From a virus, in IMG/VR virus record IMGVR_UViG_3300002052_000001, positions 62,001 through 126,000 of that record: a stretch of 64,000 nucleotides of DNA. One strand, 5' to 3'. Of the stretch, positions 7,859 through 16,374 are shown piece after piece. A program made the position numbers and the translations under genes. Each line of letters starts with the position of its first letter. The first letter of the stretch is position 1. Below the pieces are notes generated by a model. The model worked only from the letters and a program-made list of their open reading frames with translations. It did no database searches and was not told where the DNA came from.

Positions 7859-9081
7859 TGGGCGAGTCCATTGAGTGGAACTGGGCGCGAGGATTTTTGC
7901 GGAGCCGGTACGATGGCGGCGGGGCCATCAAGAAAATGCTACCGCCGATCGGTACCGGTGACATTTGGATAGCCGAAGTGGTCAAGGACGGGAGTATAGT
8001 AAGGGTGGAATTCCGGCGGGTCAGCACCAAGCGCTGGGCCGTTTTGAGGGAGGAGCGAAAGGAGAAGGAGATGGCAATAGTACCGGACGACTTGTATCCG
8101 AGACATAAGGTTCCAGATGAGATTCGGGAGTGCGAGGGCTGCCACCTGAAGGTGATCGGCCGGGGCGACCAGGCGGGCTGGAAGGGCGTTGATGCGGGCG
8201 GCGGCAAGATGGCCTGGTACTGCGACAAGCCCGCGTGCCAGCAGGCGCGGGACGAGTTCATCGCCCAGCGCCAGGTCGAAATGCTGGCCGAGCAGCAAAT
8301 AGCTCAGCGGCTGGCCGAGAATCCGGTTGTAAAGCCCGTCGAGCAGCTTTCCGATGAGGAGGCCCTGGCAGAGGAACAGCGGCTCAAAAGCCGTTTGATT
8401 GCTTTGAAGGTGCGCAAGGGGCAGTCGACTGCCCAACAGGACACGGCGACGGAGGTGACCGTTGATGATGTGGTCGATCCTAAGCCCGGCCCGGCGGAGA
8501 ACGACGCGGCCGTGGAGCAGGCGTTCGCGGGCGTCACCGTGCACCAAACCAGGGATGGCGTAACCTCGTTATGTGGTGCGGAAGGTGCGATTTTCTCCGT
8601 CGGTGAGGAGCTGCCTGACAGTTGCATACCATGTGTTCAGTGCGCGGAGATTTTCGAGGCTCAGGTTGAAGAGGAGAGCCCGTCCAAACAGGCTGATTCC
8701 AGTGTCCAGGAGCCCCAGGAAACGGTTGGCGTCTACAGCCCGGAGGCTGGGGAGGTCAGCCAAAAGCCGTTTGATAGGCAGTCGGATGTGCCGATGGTGG
8801 ATTTGGAGGAATTACCGCGTTTCACACCGGATTTGATTGGGAAGATTGTGGCCGGAAGGTACGACGGCGGCCATATTCTTATTCCGCCTTCGGCATATCC
8901 AGATATGAATCTGGAAGAGGTGAGCCTGGATCGAATTCGTGTCGGTGTGAGCAAGATGTTCGAGGCGGCGAAGGTAGAGGTGGATAGGCTGGTCCGAGCG
9001 CGCAAGAACGAGAAGTTTATAGGTCTCGTTTTTACGCTCAAGGCGGTTCCCTCCGTTCCGGCTGCCGCACCGGAAAAGTAG
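7858..9081 (+). CDS. Hypothetical protein, 407 aa, possible internal start
   Basis: GTG at 7858 overlaps the previous TAG. A second start, ATG at 8071, has the much better ribosome site AAGGAGAAGGAG, so the first 71 codons may be a separate or fused small gene. The rest has a zinc site near residues 92-122 (CEGCHL...CDKPAC), a Glu/Ala/Gln-rich helical section, a Cys motif around residues 240-262 and a more ordered C-terminal domain (310-400). One GGCAGTCGACTGCC palindrome lies in its linker. Function unknown. Confidence 0.6.
   Translation: MGESIEWNWARGFLRSRYDGGGAIKKMLPPIGTGDIWIAEVVKDGSIVRVEFRRVSTKRWAVLREERKEKEMAIVPDDLYPRHKVPDEIRECEGCHLKVIGRGDQAGWKGVDAGGGKMAWYCDKPACQQARDEFIAQRQVEMLAEQQIAQRLAENPVVKPVEQLSDEEALAEEQRLKSRLIALKVRKGQSTAQQDTATEVTVDDVVDPKPGPAENDAAVEQAFAGVTVHQTRDGVTSLCGAEGAIFSVGEELPDSCIPCVQCAEIFEAQVEEESPSKQADSSVQEPQETVGVYSPEAGEVSQKPFDRQSDVPMVDLEELPRFTPDLIGKIVAGRYDGGHILIPPSAYPDMNLEEVSLDRIRVGVSKMFEAAKVEVDRLVRARKNEKFIGLVFTLKAVPSVPAAAPEK
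8420..8433. repeat. GGCAGTCGACTGCC palindrome, copy 1
   Basis: Exact 14-bp palindrome, here extended to GGGCAGTCGACTGCCC. It lies inside the 7858-9081 gene and is read as GQSTA in a low-complexity linker. Confidence 0.9.
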
Positions 9082-9108
9082 ACCCGGCGCGGGCCGGTGC
9101 GGTAGGCT
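9079..9108 (+). promoter_or_regulatory. Candidate promoter of the SxQLxEA unit 1
   Basis: TAGGCT at 9103-9108 lies exactly six bases before the ATG, with bases CGGAGC between. The same geometry (TANNCT, six G-rich bases, ATG) precedes the tagged genes at 20211 and 35927. The -35 match (TAGACC at 9079, 18-nt spacer) is weak, so a phage-specific or activator-dependent late promoter is possible. Confidence 0.45.
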
Positions 9109-9114
9109 CGGAGC

Positions 9115-9339
9115 ATGGGTTTGTCCGAACAGCTCCAGGAGGCCGCTGCGCAGCTCGAAGAGGCCGTGAGCTACAACATCACCCTTCGCCGGATATCGGA
9201 CGACAAGTGGATAGCCGAGTTTTCCGGCAAGGGCTCGGAGCACCTGAAGGCAGACCAGAAGAAGGTGACGGCCGAGCACGGCTGGAAGGCGTTGGCCGGG
9301 CTGGCCGAGAAGTGGAAGCGGGCCGGTTTCGCGGACTAG
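9115..9339 (+). CDS. Small tagged protein, candidate internal virion protein, 74 aa
   Basis: Begins MGLSEQLQEAAAQLEEAV, the clearest case of the shared SxQLxEA tag. Residues 19-70 form a beta hairpin and helix (ITLRRISDDKWIAEFSGKG). LQE|A at residues 7-10 fits a T4-type prohead-protease site. No enzyme motif seen. It heads a unit of four tagged genes plus one untagged gene. Packaging in the capsid is inference from the tag. Confidence 0.6.
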   Translation: MGLSEQLQEAAAQLEEAVSYNITLRRISDDKWIAEFSGKGSEHLKADQKKVTAEHGWKALAGLAEKWKRAGFAD

Positions 9340-9349
9340 GAGGCGAACC

Positions 9350-10312
9350 ATGTCACTATCCAAGCAGCTCCAGGAGGCCGTGACCACCGAAGCCCGGCGG
9401 CGTTACCCAGCGGCGACCTACGGTGGTGGATACGCGGCGCTGCAACGAGCAGGACGGGAGGCGGGCAAGGATCCGACGGCTGGGGCCGGAGAGTTTTACA
9501 AGATAGGGTTGGGCTTGGGAGATGAGGCTTATTTTTACCGCACCGGAACGTTGAAGAACGGCAACGCCACGGGCTACCGCGTGGACGCGCACGTGGGGAG
9601 GAAGCCCAGTAAGCCGAAGAAGGACAGCGTGTACCATCCGACGCTGGGCGTGGAGTGGAAGCGCATTCAGGAAAAGGACGTTCCGCCGAAGGTCATGGCC
9701 CGGTTCAAAGGTGTGATGGAGAGCCTGGATTGGGAGGTAATGCTTTCTGGGTGTAGAGACCTGGACGACCTGTTCGAGGCCAGCCTGAAGGACGTGCCCG
9801 TTGGCAAGACCAACCTGCTCCAGGCCATCCGGGACGCGCTTTCCGGCGGTAAATGGAAGAAGCGGGATGCGATTCTGAATGCGGTCAAGAAGCGATATCC
9901 GGCGGCTGTCCCCGGCGGTGACTACAAGTACATCCACTGGGGGCTGGACGAGCTGGAGGACGACGGGAAGATCGAGCGCAAGAAGTCCGGGGCGACTTGG
10001 GCCTACCGGGTGCTCTCGGAGGCCAGGGGAGATACGGGGAAGCTGTCCACCGTCAAGAAGAAGCCCGCGCCCCATATGTGGTTTATTGCCAAGGCGGGCT
10101 CCGGATGGGTGGTGTCCATCGGCGACCCGCGCAAGGGCGGCTCCAAGACCAAGTGGACCTTCCACAAGAAGGACGATCTGAAGTGGTGGGTGGAGCGCGA
10201 GATGCCTGACCAGGTGAGCCGGGATCACGTCATCGACCAGACCGGGCTGAAGCTGGTGCCGGACTACTACACCCAGTGGTACGTCGACAACATGATGAAG
10301 GGGAAATCATAG
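9350..10312 (+). CDS. Tagged protein with duplicated YPAAxxGGxY module, 320 aa
   Basis: ATG at 9350 after AGGAGG. N-terminal tag MSLSKQLQEAV. RRYPAATYGGGYAAL (residues about 16-30) and KRYPAAVPGGDYKYI (about 182-196) are an internal repeat; the second leads into a winged-helix-like HWGLDELEDDGKIERKKSGATWAYRVL. The C-terminal 90 residues are a separate basic, Trp-rich domain. Likely DNA-binding. Candidate internal head protein by its tag. Confidence 0.6.
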   Translation: MSLSKQLQEAVTTEARRRYPAATYGGGYAALQRAGREAGKDPTAGAGEFYKIGLGLGDEAYFYRTGTLKNGNATGYRVDAHVGRKPSKPKKDSVYHPTLGVEWKRIQEKDVPPKVMARFKGVMESLDWEVMLSGCRDLDDLFEASLKDVPVGKTNLLQAIRDALSGGKWKKRDAILNAVKKRYPAAVPGGDYKYIHWGLDELEDDGKIERKKSGATWAYRVLSEARGDTGKLSTVKKKPAPHMWFIAKAGSGWVVSIGDPRKGGSKTKWTFHKKDDLKWWVEREMPDQVSRDHVIDQTGLKLVPDYYTQWYVDNMMKGKS

Positions 10313-10320
10313 GAGCGACC

Positions 10321-10857
10321 ATGTCGGTTTCAGAACAGCTCAGCGAGGCGCTTTCCGAGGGTTCGGGGGCCGGGACTGTAGGTCCTTACGGTTTCGATGA
10401 AAGGGCCATGAAGCGGACCAACAAGCGGGCGATGAAGGCTTATGGGGAACTCCGGAATATGGGGGGGGCAGAGTCGGAAACGGGGCGTTTGAGACGCGCT
10501 CACCACGGGGCAGGCGATCCCGCAGCGGTTGAAAGGGAGCTGTTGCCCAAGGCCAAGGAGTTTGCGGACAAGAAGCACCGGGCCGCTGAACAGGTGAGAA
10601 AGTCTGTACGCCAGATGGCCAGTCTTATTGATCCAGAGAAGCTGCCGGACAAGTCGAAGCGACACTACGATGAGTTCAAGGACGCCGTCACGCAGATGGA
10701 TCGGTTCAGTAAAAAGGGCGGTCCTCTCCCACAGTCGGGCGGGAAACAGGATGCCAGCGACACCTACTACAGCGCCAACATGAATGCTTCTATGGCTGTG
10801 AATGCGCTGACGGCACTTCACGGGCTTTTGCGGAGTACGGACTTCAGGTTTTACTAG
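10321..10857 (+). CDS. Tagged helical protein, 178 aa
   Basis: ATG at 10321 follows TAGGAGCG; the ORF upstream of it is noise. Tag MSVSEQLSEALSEG, with LSE|A as the candidate cleavage site. The remainder is basic and helical (RAMKRTNKRAMKAYGEL, then a long helical stretch to about residue 120). No enzyme motif. Candidate internal head protein by tag and operon. Confidence 0.6.
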   Translation: MSVSEQLSEALSEGSGAGTVGPYGFDERAMKRTNKRAMKAYGELRNMGGAESETGRLRRAHHGAGDPAAVERELLPKAKEFADKKHRAAEQVRKSVRQMASLIDPEKLPDKSKRHYDEFKDAVTQMDRFSKKGGPLPQSGGKQDASDTYYSANMNASMAVNALTALHGLLRSTDFRFY

Positions 10858-10869
10858 GACGGAGGTCCC

Positions 10870-12102
10870 ATGTACGGACGATTCGATTATTACGGAGCCC
10901 CGGACATCGACCGCGAGATGCGGTTGGAGGAGGCGCGGGGTACCCAGATCATCTCCATAGCCCAGATGATGGACCTGAAGAAAAACCCCAAGGCCAAGCA
11001 GATGGCAATTCGCGGAGCGCCGGGTGGAGCTTTCGCCGGGTACGAGGTCAAGACCTTCCCGTCACGCGAGGCGATGATTGCTGCTCTGAAGAAGGCAACC
11101 CGTCATCCGTCGCACGGGGCTCTCGGGCGCAAGGAGTGGAGGGCGCTGATCAAAGACAAGGTGGCGAAGAACATGGTCGCCTATCCTTCGTACCAGGAAG
11201 AGCAGCTCGAACTGGCCGAGGGCCGCAAGGGCGTGCCGCGTCCCGGCACCAGGGTGAAGTTCCAGCCCAACCCGGCCAGCTTCATGTTGTACTCCGCCGA
11301 TCACCGGAGGAGGTTGCCCGACAAGGGCGGTGAGGGCACCGTCACAACGATCGCCGGGCCTCGCGGCAAGATGCACTATATGTCGGGGCCGGGCGGCGGC
11401 CTGGTCTATGTGAAGTGGGACGACACCGGCACGGTCGGCGTGTCTCCGCTGGACATCGTGAAGGTGAAGGGCGGTGGCTCGAAGAAGGCGGCGGCCGGAG
11501 GCGGCGGCAAGGGAGAGAAGTTCTCCATCAGCTACGGCGGCGGTCCTCCCATTCACCGCTTCAGGGTCGAGGCGCGGGAGCGCAAGTGGCTTCGCATCAA
11601 GGCGTCCATGTTCAAGGGCAAGAAGGCGAAGAAGCAAGAGGGTATCCAGGCCGAGATCGACCGGCTGGACGCCACCAGCTCGCCGTTTCCGGAGATCCGG
11701 GAGAAGCGCATCGCGGAGCTACGGACCGAGCTGAATGACGCGAGTGACGCAAATCATACCGAATTAACTGAGCGCAAGCAGAAGCTCGTCATCGGGTCCG
11801 TTCGGAAAAAGCTGCCGCCACTTTACTCCCAGGAGAAGGAAAAGGATCCGATGGTCTATCTCAAGCTCTTCAGCCCGTACATGGCTATGGGCTACTGGCT
11901 GATCACCGAGTTTGACGGGGACGACACCATGTTCGGCGCGGCCAACACCGGCCACGGCTGGGAGCTGGGCTACTCCTCACTGAAGGAGATGGAGGGCGCG
12001 AAGTACAAGGGCGTGCAGGCGATCGAGCGCGATATGTACTTCAAGCCGAAGAAGCTATCGGCGGCCAAGGCGGAGATAGCGCGGTCGAGGGGCGAGAGCT
12101 AA
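10870..12102 (+). CDS. Hypothetical protein in the tagged-gene unit, 410 aa
   Basis: ATG after GGACGGAGG. It lacks the SxQLxEA start but has MRLEEARG at residues 17-24, which contains LEE|A and might play the same part. Residues about 130-200 look like a KOW/SH3-like barrel (PGTRVKFQPN...GLVYVKWDDTGTVGVSPLDIVKV), a layout that often contacts nucleic acid. A Gly/Lys-rich linker (200-220) leads to an alpha-beta C-terminal domain. Function unknown. Confidence 0.6.
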   Translation: MYGRFDYYGAPDIDREMRLEEARGTQIISIAQMMDLKKNPKAKQMAIRGAPGGAFAGYEVKTFPSREAMIAALKKATRHPSHGALGRKEWRALIKDKVAKNMVAYPSYQEEQLELAEGRKGVPRPGTRVKFQPNPASFMLYSADHRRRLPDKGGEGTVTTIAGPRGKMHYMSGPGGGLVYVKWDDTGTVGVSPLDIVKVKGGGSKKAAAGGGGKGEKFSISYGGGPPIHRFRVEARERKWLRIKASMFKGKKAKKQEGIQAEIDRLDATSSPFPEIREKRIAELRTELNDASDANHTELTERKQKLVIGSVRKKLPPLYSQEKEKDPMVYLKLFSPYMAMGYWLITEFDGDDTMFGAANTGHGWELGYSSLKEMEGAKYKGVQAIERDMYFKPKKLSAAKAEIARSRGES

Positions 12103-12106
12103 GGAG

Positions 12107-12628
12107 ATGTCCTTCTCCTCTCAGCTTGTCGGGGCTCTCCATGAGTCCTGGAAGAAAGTAGAAGGATCGACGCACTATTCCCAGGGGGCGCGCTATGCGG
12201 GAGTGTTCGGTGGTAACAAGGCCGTGATATTCAAGCGCGGTAAGAATTTCTATCTGGATTGGCGCGGTATGGAGTTTAACCTGGGGCGTCGCGCCACCTT
12301 CGATCACGCCGAAGGCATTATGAAGAAGAGGATTCGGGAGGGGCTGGAGGAGGCCAGAAACAAGGGCAGCTTCTTCGACCAGCGCCGTATTCCAAAGGAG
12401 GGTGAGAAGGTCTGGGCTCTCGTTGGCCAGGTCGACCAGAAGCCCATCCAGGGGACGATTTCGCGGGTGGAGCGGACCTACCACGGCGGCCACTACTATT
12501 GCGAGGTACAGACGGCCAAGGGCGCGAAGCGCGTGTCTTCCGACCTGATATTCGACCACAGGCCCAAGCGGACGAAGCGTCGGGACGAATTTGGCGAGGT
12601 CACCGTCTGGGAGAGTTCGGCGGCATAA
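12107..12628 (+). CDS. Tagged protein with barrel-like C-terminus, 173 aa
   Basis: Begins MSFSSQLVGALHESWKK, a diverged tag without the Glu. The middle is beta-rich (RYAGVFGGNKAVIFKRGKNFYLDWRG). Residues about 95-150 (PKEGEKVWALVGQ...GTISRVERTY) resemble an SH3/KOW barrel like that of its neighbour. AGGAG abuts the ATG directly, an unusual spacing. The last gene before a strong hairpin. Confidence 0.6.
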   Translation: MSFSSQLVGALHESWKKVEGSTHYSQGARYAGVFGGNKAVIFKRGKNFYLDWRGMEFNLGRRATFDHAEGIMKKRIREGLEEARNKGSFFDQRRIPKEGEKVWALVGQVDQKPIQGTISRVERTYHGGHYYCEVQTAKGAKRVSSDLIFDHRPKRTKRRDEFGEVTVWESSAA

Positions 12629-12631
12629 AAA

Positions 12632-12662
12632 AACCCGGCCCCTGTCCAGGCGAGGCCGGGTT
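12632..12662. terminator. Bidirectional hairpin terminator
   Basis: AACCCGGCC (12632-12640) pairs with GGCCGGGTT (12654-12662) around a 13-nt loop. The run of A before the stem is a U-tract for the minus strand. It sits between the convergent genes ending at 12628 and 12761. Bases 12663-12760 show nothing else. Confidence 0.8.
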
Positions 12663-12760
12663 ATTGTGGCCTACTACTTCCTCGTTCAGTACCGTCTACC
12701 CTTCTGTGGAGCGTCTTATCTATGGCTACCGCCACCCTGAACGTGGCATCAGAGCCGAGT

Positions 12761-13900
12761 TTACCACTTCCCGTTGCGGACCGGTAATGATCCGGCAGGC
12801 ATATCGTAGGTGTGCACCTTGCCGCTCTCGTCTACTTTCGAGTCGTCCTGCTGGCCCTCGAAGCCGTGCTCCTTGTCCTTCTCGGCCACGGTCTTGACCC
12901 CGCTGAGGGTCTCGGAGGCCGCCACGTCGCCCATTTGGCCGTCGTTCAGGTCGAACCACGCGCCGTCGTAACTCTGGGCGTCTTGGGGCATCTCCGGCGG
13001 GTAGATGCCGGTGATTTCCTGGTACATTTCTGCGTTGATGATGTGCACGTACAGGCGGCCGGACTTGGCCTGGTCCCAGACCTCCAGGCCGAAAGGATCG
13101 GGGTAGATTTTCTGCTTCATGGAGCCCCCGGCGGCCAGGCCGATCTGCGCGCCCTTGGTGGAAGCCCGGCGGCGCACGCTGGAGGAACAGAGTTCCCGGC
13201 GGCTGACGGAACGCGCCATGCTGGGGTCGATGGCGGATGAGAAGTAGACCTCGCTGCTGTCCGGCGTAATAACGCCGCCGCTGGTCTTTTCTTCCGCCAG
13301 GTGGTTGGGGTGTAACCCGGAGGCGATCAGGCCGCCGCGTGGTCGGGGTGGATTGACGCGCTTTCTGTGTTCGTCCTTCGGGGGCACCACCAGGAGCTGG
13401 ATACCGCCGAACTTTTCCTCCCCAGTGACCTGCCCCTCGACCGTGTAGCCTTGGCCGAGTGCCATGCCCACGAACTGCTTGATAACGCCGTCACCGGAGT
13501 TAAAACCGTCGAGCCAGGGCTGTGGGCTTGGGCCGACCATGTAGTCCTGTTCGTCTCCTTCCCGCTTGCCTCCGGCCTTCAGAGCCGGGTCCCAGGGCTT
13601 GCCGCTGACCGCATTGATTTTCCCGGCCGCGACCTTGATGGCCCCTACCGAGCCGTGAAAGCTCAGCCACAGGGCCTCGCGCTGGTGCATGGGCAGAAAG
13701 ATTCCGCCGTGCTCTATCCAGTCGGCCGGAACCTTGTCCTTGAAGTCATCCACCAGGCGGACGGGAAAGGTGCCGAGCGAGGGCGGGAGCGCGTGCGTGC
13801 GGCCGTCCTCCGGCAACCGGATTGTCCGGTGGAACTTCACGTCGAGGCGGAAGTCACCATCGACAAACGACACTGAACCATCGTGTGATGCTACTTGCAT
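12761..13900 (-). CDS. Conserved hypothetical protein, 379 aa
   Basis: The start at 13900 (MQVASHDGSVSFVDGDFRLDV) is set by AAGGAGAAGGTGAC just upstream; the ORF extending further is in the next gene. Landmarks are LPPSLGTFPVR, GGIFLPMHQREALWLSF (about residues 70-86), PQPWLDGFNSGDGVIKQFV (about 125-143) and EGQVTGEEKFGGIQLLV. I recall a similar layout from uncharacterised actinobacterial chromosomal proteins, so this looks like a transferred cellular gene. No enzymatic role is known to me. Confidence 0.7.
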   Translation of the reverse strand: MQVASHDGSVSFVDGDFRLDVKFHRTIRLPEDGRTHALPPSLGTFPVRLVDDFKDKVPADWIEHGGIFLPMHQREALWLSFHGSVGAIKVAAGKINAVSGKPWDPALKAGGKREGDEQDYMVGPSPQPWLDGFNSGDGVIKQFVGMALGQGYTVEGQVTGEEKFGGIQLLVVPPKDEHRKRVNPPRPRGGLIASGLHPNHLAEEKTSGGVITPDSSEVYFSSAIDPSMARSVSRRELCSSSVRRRASTKGAQIGLAAGGSMKQKIYPDPFGLEVWDQAKSGRLYVHIINAEMYQEITGIYPPEMPQDAQSYDGAWFDLNDGQMGDVAASETLSGVKTVAEKDKEHGFEGQQDDSKVDESGKVHTYDMPAGSLPVRNGKW

Positions 13901-13919
13901 GTCACCTTCTCCTTGTTGA

Positions 13920-14156
13920 TTACCAGTTGCCGTCCCGGACGAGCCGGGCCTTTTTGCAATCCCACCACTTGGTGCAGATTGCATTGAGATCGCCGAAATC
14001 GAATCCTTGCCGGGCCATGTAGTAGACTTCTTCCTCAGTAATTCCAAACAGTTGGGCGAAATCGCGGTACCCGAAGGCCCAGAGCTTCGGACGCCCCTGG
14101 GTAGGAATCTCTGGGTTTACATGGACTGTTCGGATTGCCTTGACCTTTTTTGACAT
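13920..14156 (-). CDS. Putative small DNA-binding protein, 78 aa
   Basis: ATG at 14156 (an alternative ATG at 14216 adds 20 residues; neither has a clear ribosome site). WAFGYRDFAQLFGITEEEVYYMARQGFDFGD (about residues 28-58) looks like a helix-turn-helix with a MerR/excisionase-like reading helix. It lies upstream of the 12761 gene, whose ribosome site overlaps its stop. Possibly an autoregulator of this two-gene unit; inference. Confidence 0.5.
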   Translation of the reverse strand: MSKKVKAIRTVHVNPEIPTQGRPKLWAFGYRDFAQLFGITEEEVYYMARQGFDFGDLNAICTKWWDCKKARLVRDGNW

Positions 14157-14349
14157 CGTGACAACTTTATGGACCAAAAACAGTGGAGCGTCAAGATTTT
14201 TTTTCAGTAGCTCCATAGTTTTTATGCGTTGACTATTACAAATCTATGTGGGTTGGTAGCCTCAATTTTCTTATGAGCGTGACCTGGTTGTTCACCTAGA
14301 TTAATGTTATCGGACACTTACGTCTCGATACAAAAGCGAACACTCCCAC

Positions 14350-14378
14350 TTGACAAACGGTGACCATAATATAAATAC
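14350..14378 (+). promoter_or_regulatory. Candidate promoter in the divergent region
   Basis: TTGACA at 14350-14355 followed by an AT-rich stretch (ATAATATAAATACT) in which no single -10 box has ideal spacing. The 14217-14435 interval is AT-rich, separates a minus unit from a plus unit and holds a palindrome copy at its right end. No other gene is visible in it. Confidence 0.45.
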
Positions 14379-14413
14379 TGGGAGGCGTTGGTGGTCACTA
14401 AAGTTATCATGTA

Positions 14414-14427
14414 GGCAGTCGACTGCC
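14414..14427. repeat. GGCAGTCGACTGCC palindrome, copy 2 (intergenic)
   Basis: Exact copy abutting the GGAGG ribosome site of the 14436 gene and 8 bases before its GTG start. A protein bound here would cover the start region. Confidence 0.9.
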
Positions 14428-14435
14428 GGAGGACG

Positions 14436-15452
14436 GTGGTGGCGAAGGTCAGCAAGGAGAGCGTAGAGGACGCCCGAGCTAAATTCGCTTTGCACGGACT
14501 CATCCGGCTTTTTGAAGAAGGAGAGGGAGGTATTTTAACCAGGAGCGAATTATTCGTTGAGCCGCCCGAGCCGGTGGACCGGGTTGTCGTTACCAGGCTC
14601 TTCAAAAACAGTCGTTGGCAAAAAGAATATCTGCACCGGATGGTGGAGCATGGTGTTCTCTATACTACGACCATAGACGGCCAGCTTTTTTATGGCATTC
14701 AGTGGCTGGACTATGTGAAGAAAATTATTAACCAAGAAGACATTAATGGAGGAAACGAGCTTCTTTGGTTTTTATTTCCCAATAGCAAGGGAACACGGAT
14801 GCCAGACGATATTCTTCAGTTCGTTATGGAGGAGGCTTCAACAATTGTTAAGTCGGAGGATTCGGTAGAAAAAAGAGAGGAAGAAAGAGAGAAGGAGAAG
14901 AGATACGAGGATGAGGATGAAGGTGGCCCAACCGGTTCTTTAGCGCCGGATTATGAGTGGGCGCGTATGATGTTGGAGACACAAAATGAACTTTGTTTAG
15001 GGATGGATTTGCTGAAGGAACGGTTGAACCTTCGTTTTGAGAAGGAGGACGGTCGTTGGAGCACGATCAAGGATGATTACGGTAGGCGGCTGCAAAAAAT
15101 AGAGGAAGGATTAAACGAGTTAAAGCTGGAGCGGGAGCAGGACATAACTCTTGATGAAGAGTCACGGTCCCTTATGAGAAAGCTGGGGGGCGAGCTTCTG
15201 TTTGTTGGGGGGCTTGTGAAAAAGCTGTTAAAGGTCATTGCGCTGGGGCCGCTGATCCGGGAGCTGAAGGCGAATATGGAGTTGATGAATGATGGGATGG
15301 GCAGGCTGGAGAAGTTGAGCAGCATAGTAGTGGATGGAGAAGAAGGGGCTGAGTCGAAGGGATCTGGTGGGAAGGTGGTTAACCGGCTTTTGCAGGCGGC
15401 TGGGTACACGGAAGTAGAGGGCGGAGATGACGGCACAGGAAAAGTTGGCTAA
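14436..15452 (+). CDS. Charged coiled-coil protein, 338 aa, AT-rich
   Basis: GTG at 14436 after GGAGGAC. Residues about 1-115 may include a winged-helix-like segment (LFKNSRWQKEYLHRMVEHGVLYTTTIDGQLFYGIQW). A highly charged stretch (EKREEEREKEKRYEDEDEGG) follows, then coiled coil (190-320). Base composition is low in GC compared with flanks. Overlaps the next gene by 26 bases. Function unknown. Confidence 0.65.
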   Translation: MVAKVSKESVEDARAKFALHGLIRLFEEGEGGILTRSELFVEPPEPVDRVVVTRLFKNSRWQKEYLHRMVEHGVLYTTTIDGQLFYGIQWLDYVKKIINQEDINGGNELLWFLFPNSKGTRMPDDILQFVMEEASTIVKSEDSVEKREEEREKEKRYEDEDEGGPTGSLAPDYEWARMMLETQNELCLGMDLLKERLNLRFEKEDGRWSTIKDDYGRRLQKIEEGLNELKLEREQDITLDEESRSLMRKLGGELLFVGGLVKKLLKVIALGPLIRELKANMELMNDGMGRLEKLSSIVVDGEEGAESKGSGGKVVNRLLQAAGYTEVEGGDDGTGKVG

Positions 15453-16374
15453 GCTGATTGATAGCTATAAGCAGGGGCAAGGGTCAATGTCCCAGCGCGA
15501 ATTGGCCAAGGCTGAGGGCAAGATGTACGGCCTATGGTCGATGCTGGGCGGAAAAGAAAATGGAAAGCGGATCTATAAAAGGGACTGGCTTTGTAAAACT
15601 CTCGGGGGGAAGGTTTCGCATTATCAAAGTAGGTCTATATTGTTGAATACAGGTGGGTGGGGGGAGGTTCTGTTTAGACTGGTCGATGAGGGGACCGTTA
15701 CGCTTAGAAAGGCAATTTCGTTACGGAAAAAGATATTGGCACTTTCTCGGAAAGAAAAGATTTCTACTGCCAAGGCGTTAGAACTTGTTGTTAGTCAATG
15801 TTTACGGGGAGAAACGGGTCCAGAAGAAGTCGTAGAAGCGCCAGAGGAGACAAAAAAAGACGCGAAGGAAGAAAAAAAGGGTGACGCGGACGCACGTTTA
15901 TTCAAGGCGCAGGTGATGGAAAATGCTGAAGGTTTTGTGGAAAGAATTTGTGAGGGCTACGCCATCAATGGGAGTGTGAAGGACGAGGTTGTCCGGCGAT
16001 TCAAGGTTGGTCTTGGTTTTTGTATCAGTGATCTTATTAATGGGATTCGAGAGGGAAAGCGGCGGGCGGACATGGAAGAGGCGTTGGCGATTACCGTTGC
16101 CGATGCCAGGTGGGCCTGTGAAGTTTTGGGGATAAGGTTTGTATTCAAAAAGCCTCCGGACGAGAGGTTTGTGGTGAGGAAAGCTAATAAGCGGGCGGCG
16201 GAGCTGCATCCGGATAGGAATCCTACGGAGGCTGCAAAAGAAGAGTTTGACCGCGTGAACAAGGCGCGTGTGGTTTTGTTAGCGTATCTGAAGGTGAGGC
16301 GGTTGGAGGATCGTTCTCTGGCCGCTAGGCAGCAGTGGAAGGAGAAAGGAGCCGATTATGCCAGTGAAGGATGA
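15427..16374 (+). CDS. C-terminal J-domain protein, 315 aa
   Basis: N-terminal helical region (1-130), a Lys/Glu linker (130-157), a second helical region, then a J domain at about 225-290: DARWACEVLG...RKANKRAAELHPDRNPTEAAKEEF with HPD at 261-263 and the following FDRVNKARVVLL helix. J domains hand clients to DnaK and stimulate its ATPase; a phage could use it to redirect host DnaK. No Gly/Phe or zinc region as in DnaJ. The host-target part would be the N-terminal domain. Confidence 0.7.
   Translation: MTAQEKLAKLIDSYKQGQGSMSQRELAKAEGKMYGLWSMLGGKENGKRIYKRDWLCKTLGGKVSHYQSRSILLNTGGWGEVLFRLVDEGTVTLRKAISLRKKILALSRKEKISTAKALELVVSQCLRGETGPEEVVEAPEETKKDAKEEKKGDADARLFKAQVMENAEGFVERICEGYAINGSVKDEVVRRFKVGLGFCISDLINGIREGKRRADMEEALAITVADARWACEVLGIRFVFKKPPDERFVVRKANKRAAELHPDRNPTEAAKEEFDRVNKARVVLLAYLKVRRLEDRSLAARQQWKEKGADYASEG

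Noticed and set aside
9356-10228. Long minus-strand ORF opposite the 9350 gene
   Set aside because: No ribosome site, no motif, and the tagged plus-strand gene covers it fully.
13920-14216. The longer start MELLKKNLDAP for the 13920 gene
   Set aside because: The 14216 ATG has no ribosome site; the shorter MSKKVKAIR form at 14156 is equally weak but matches a small HTH protein better.
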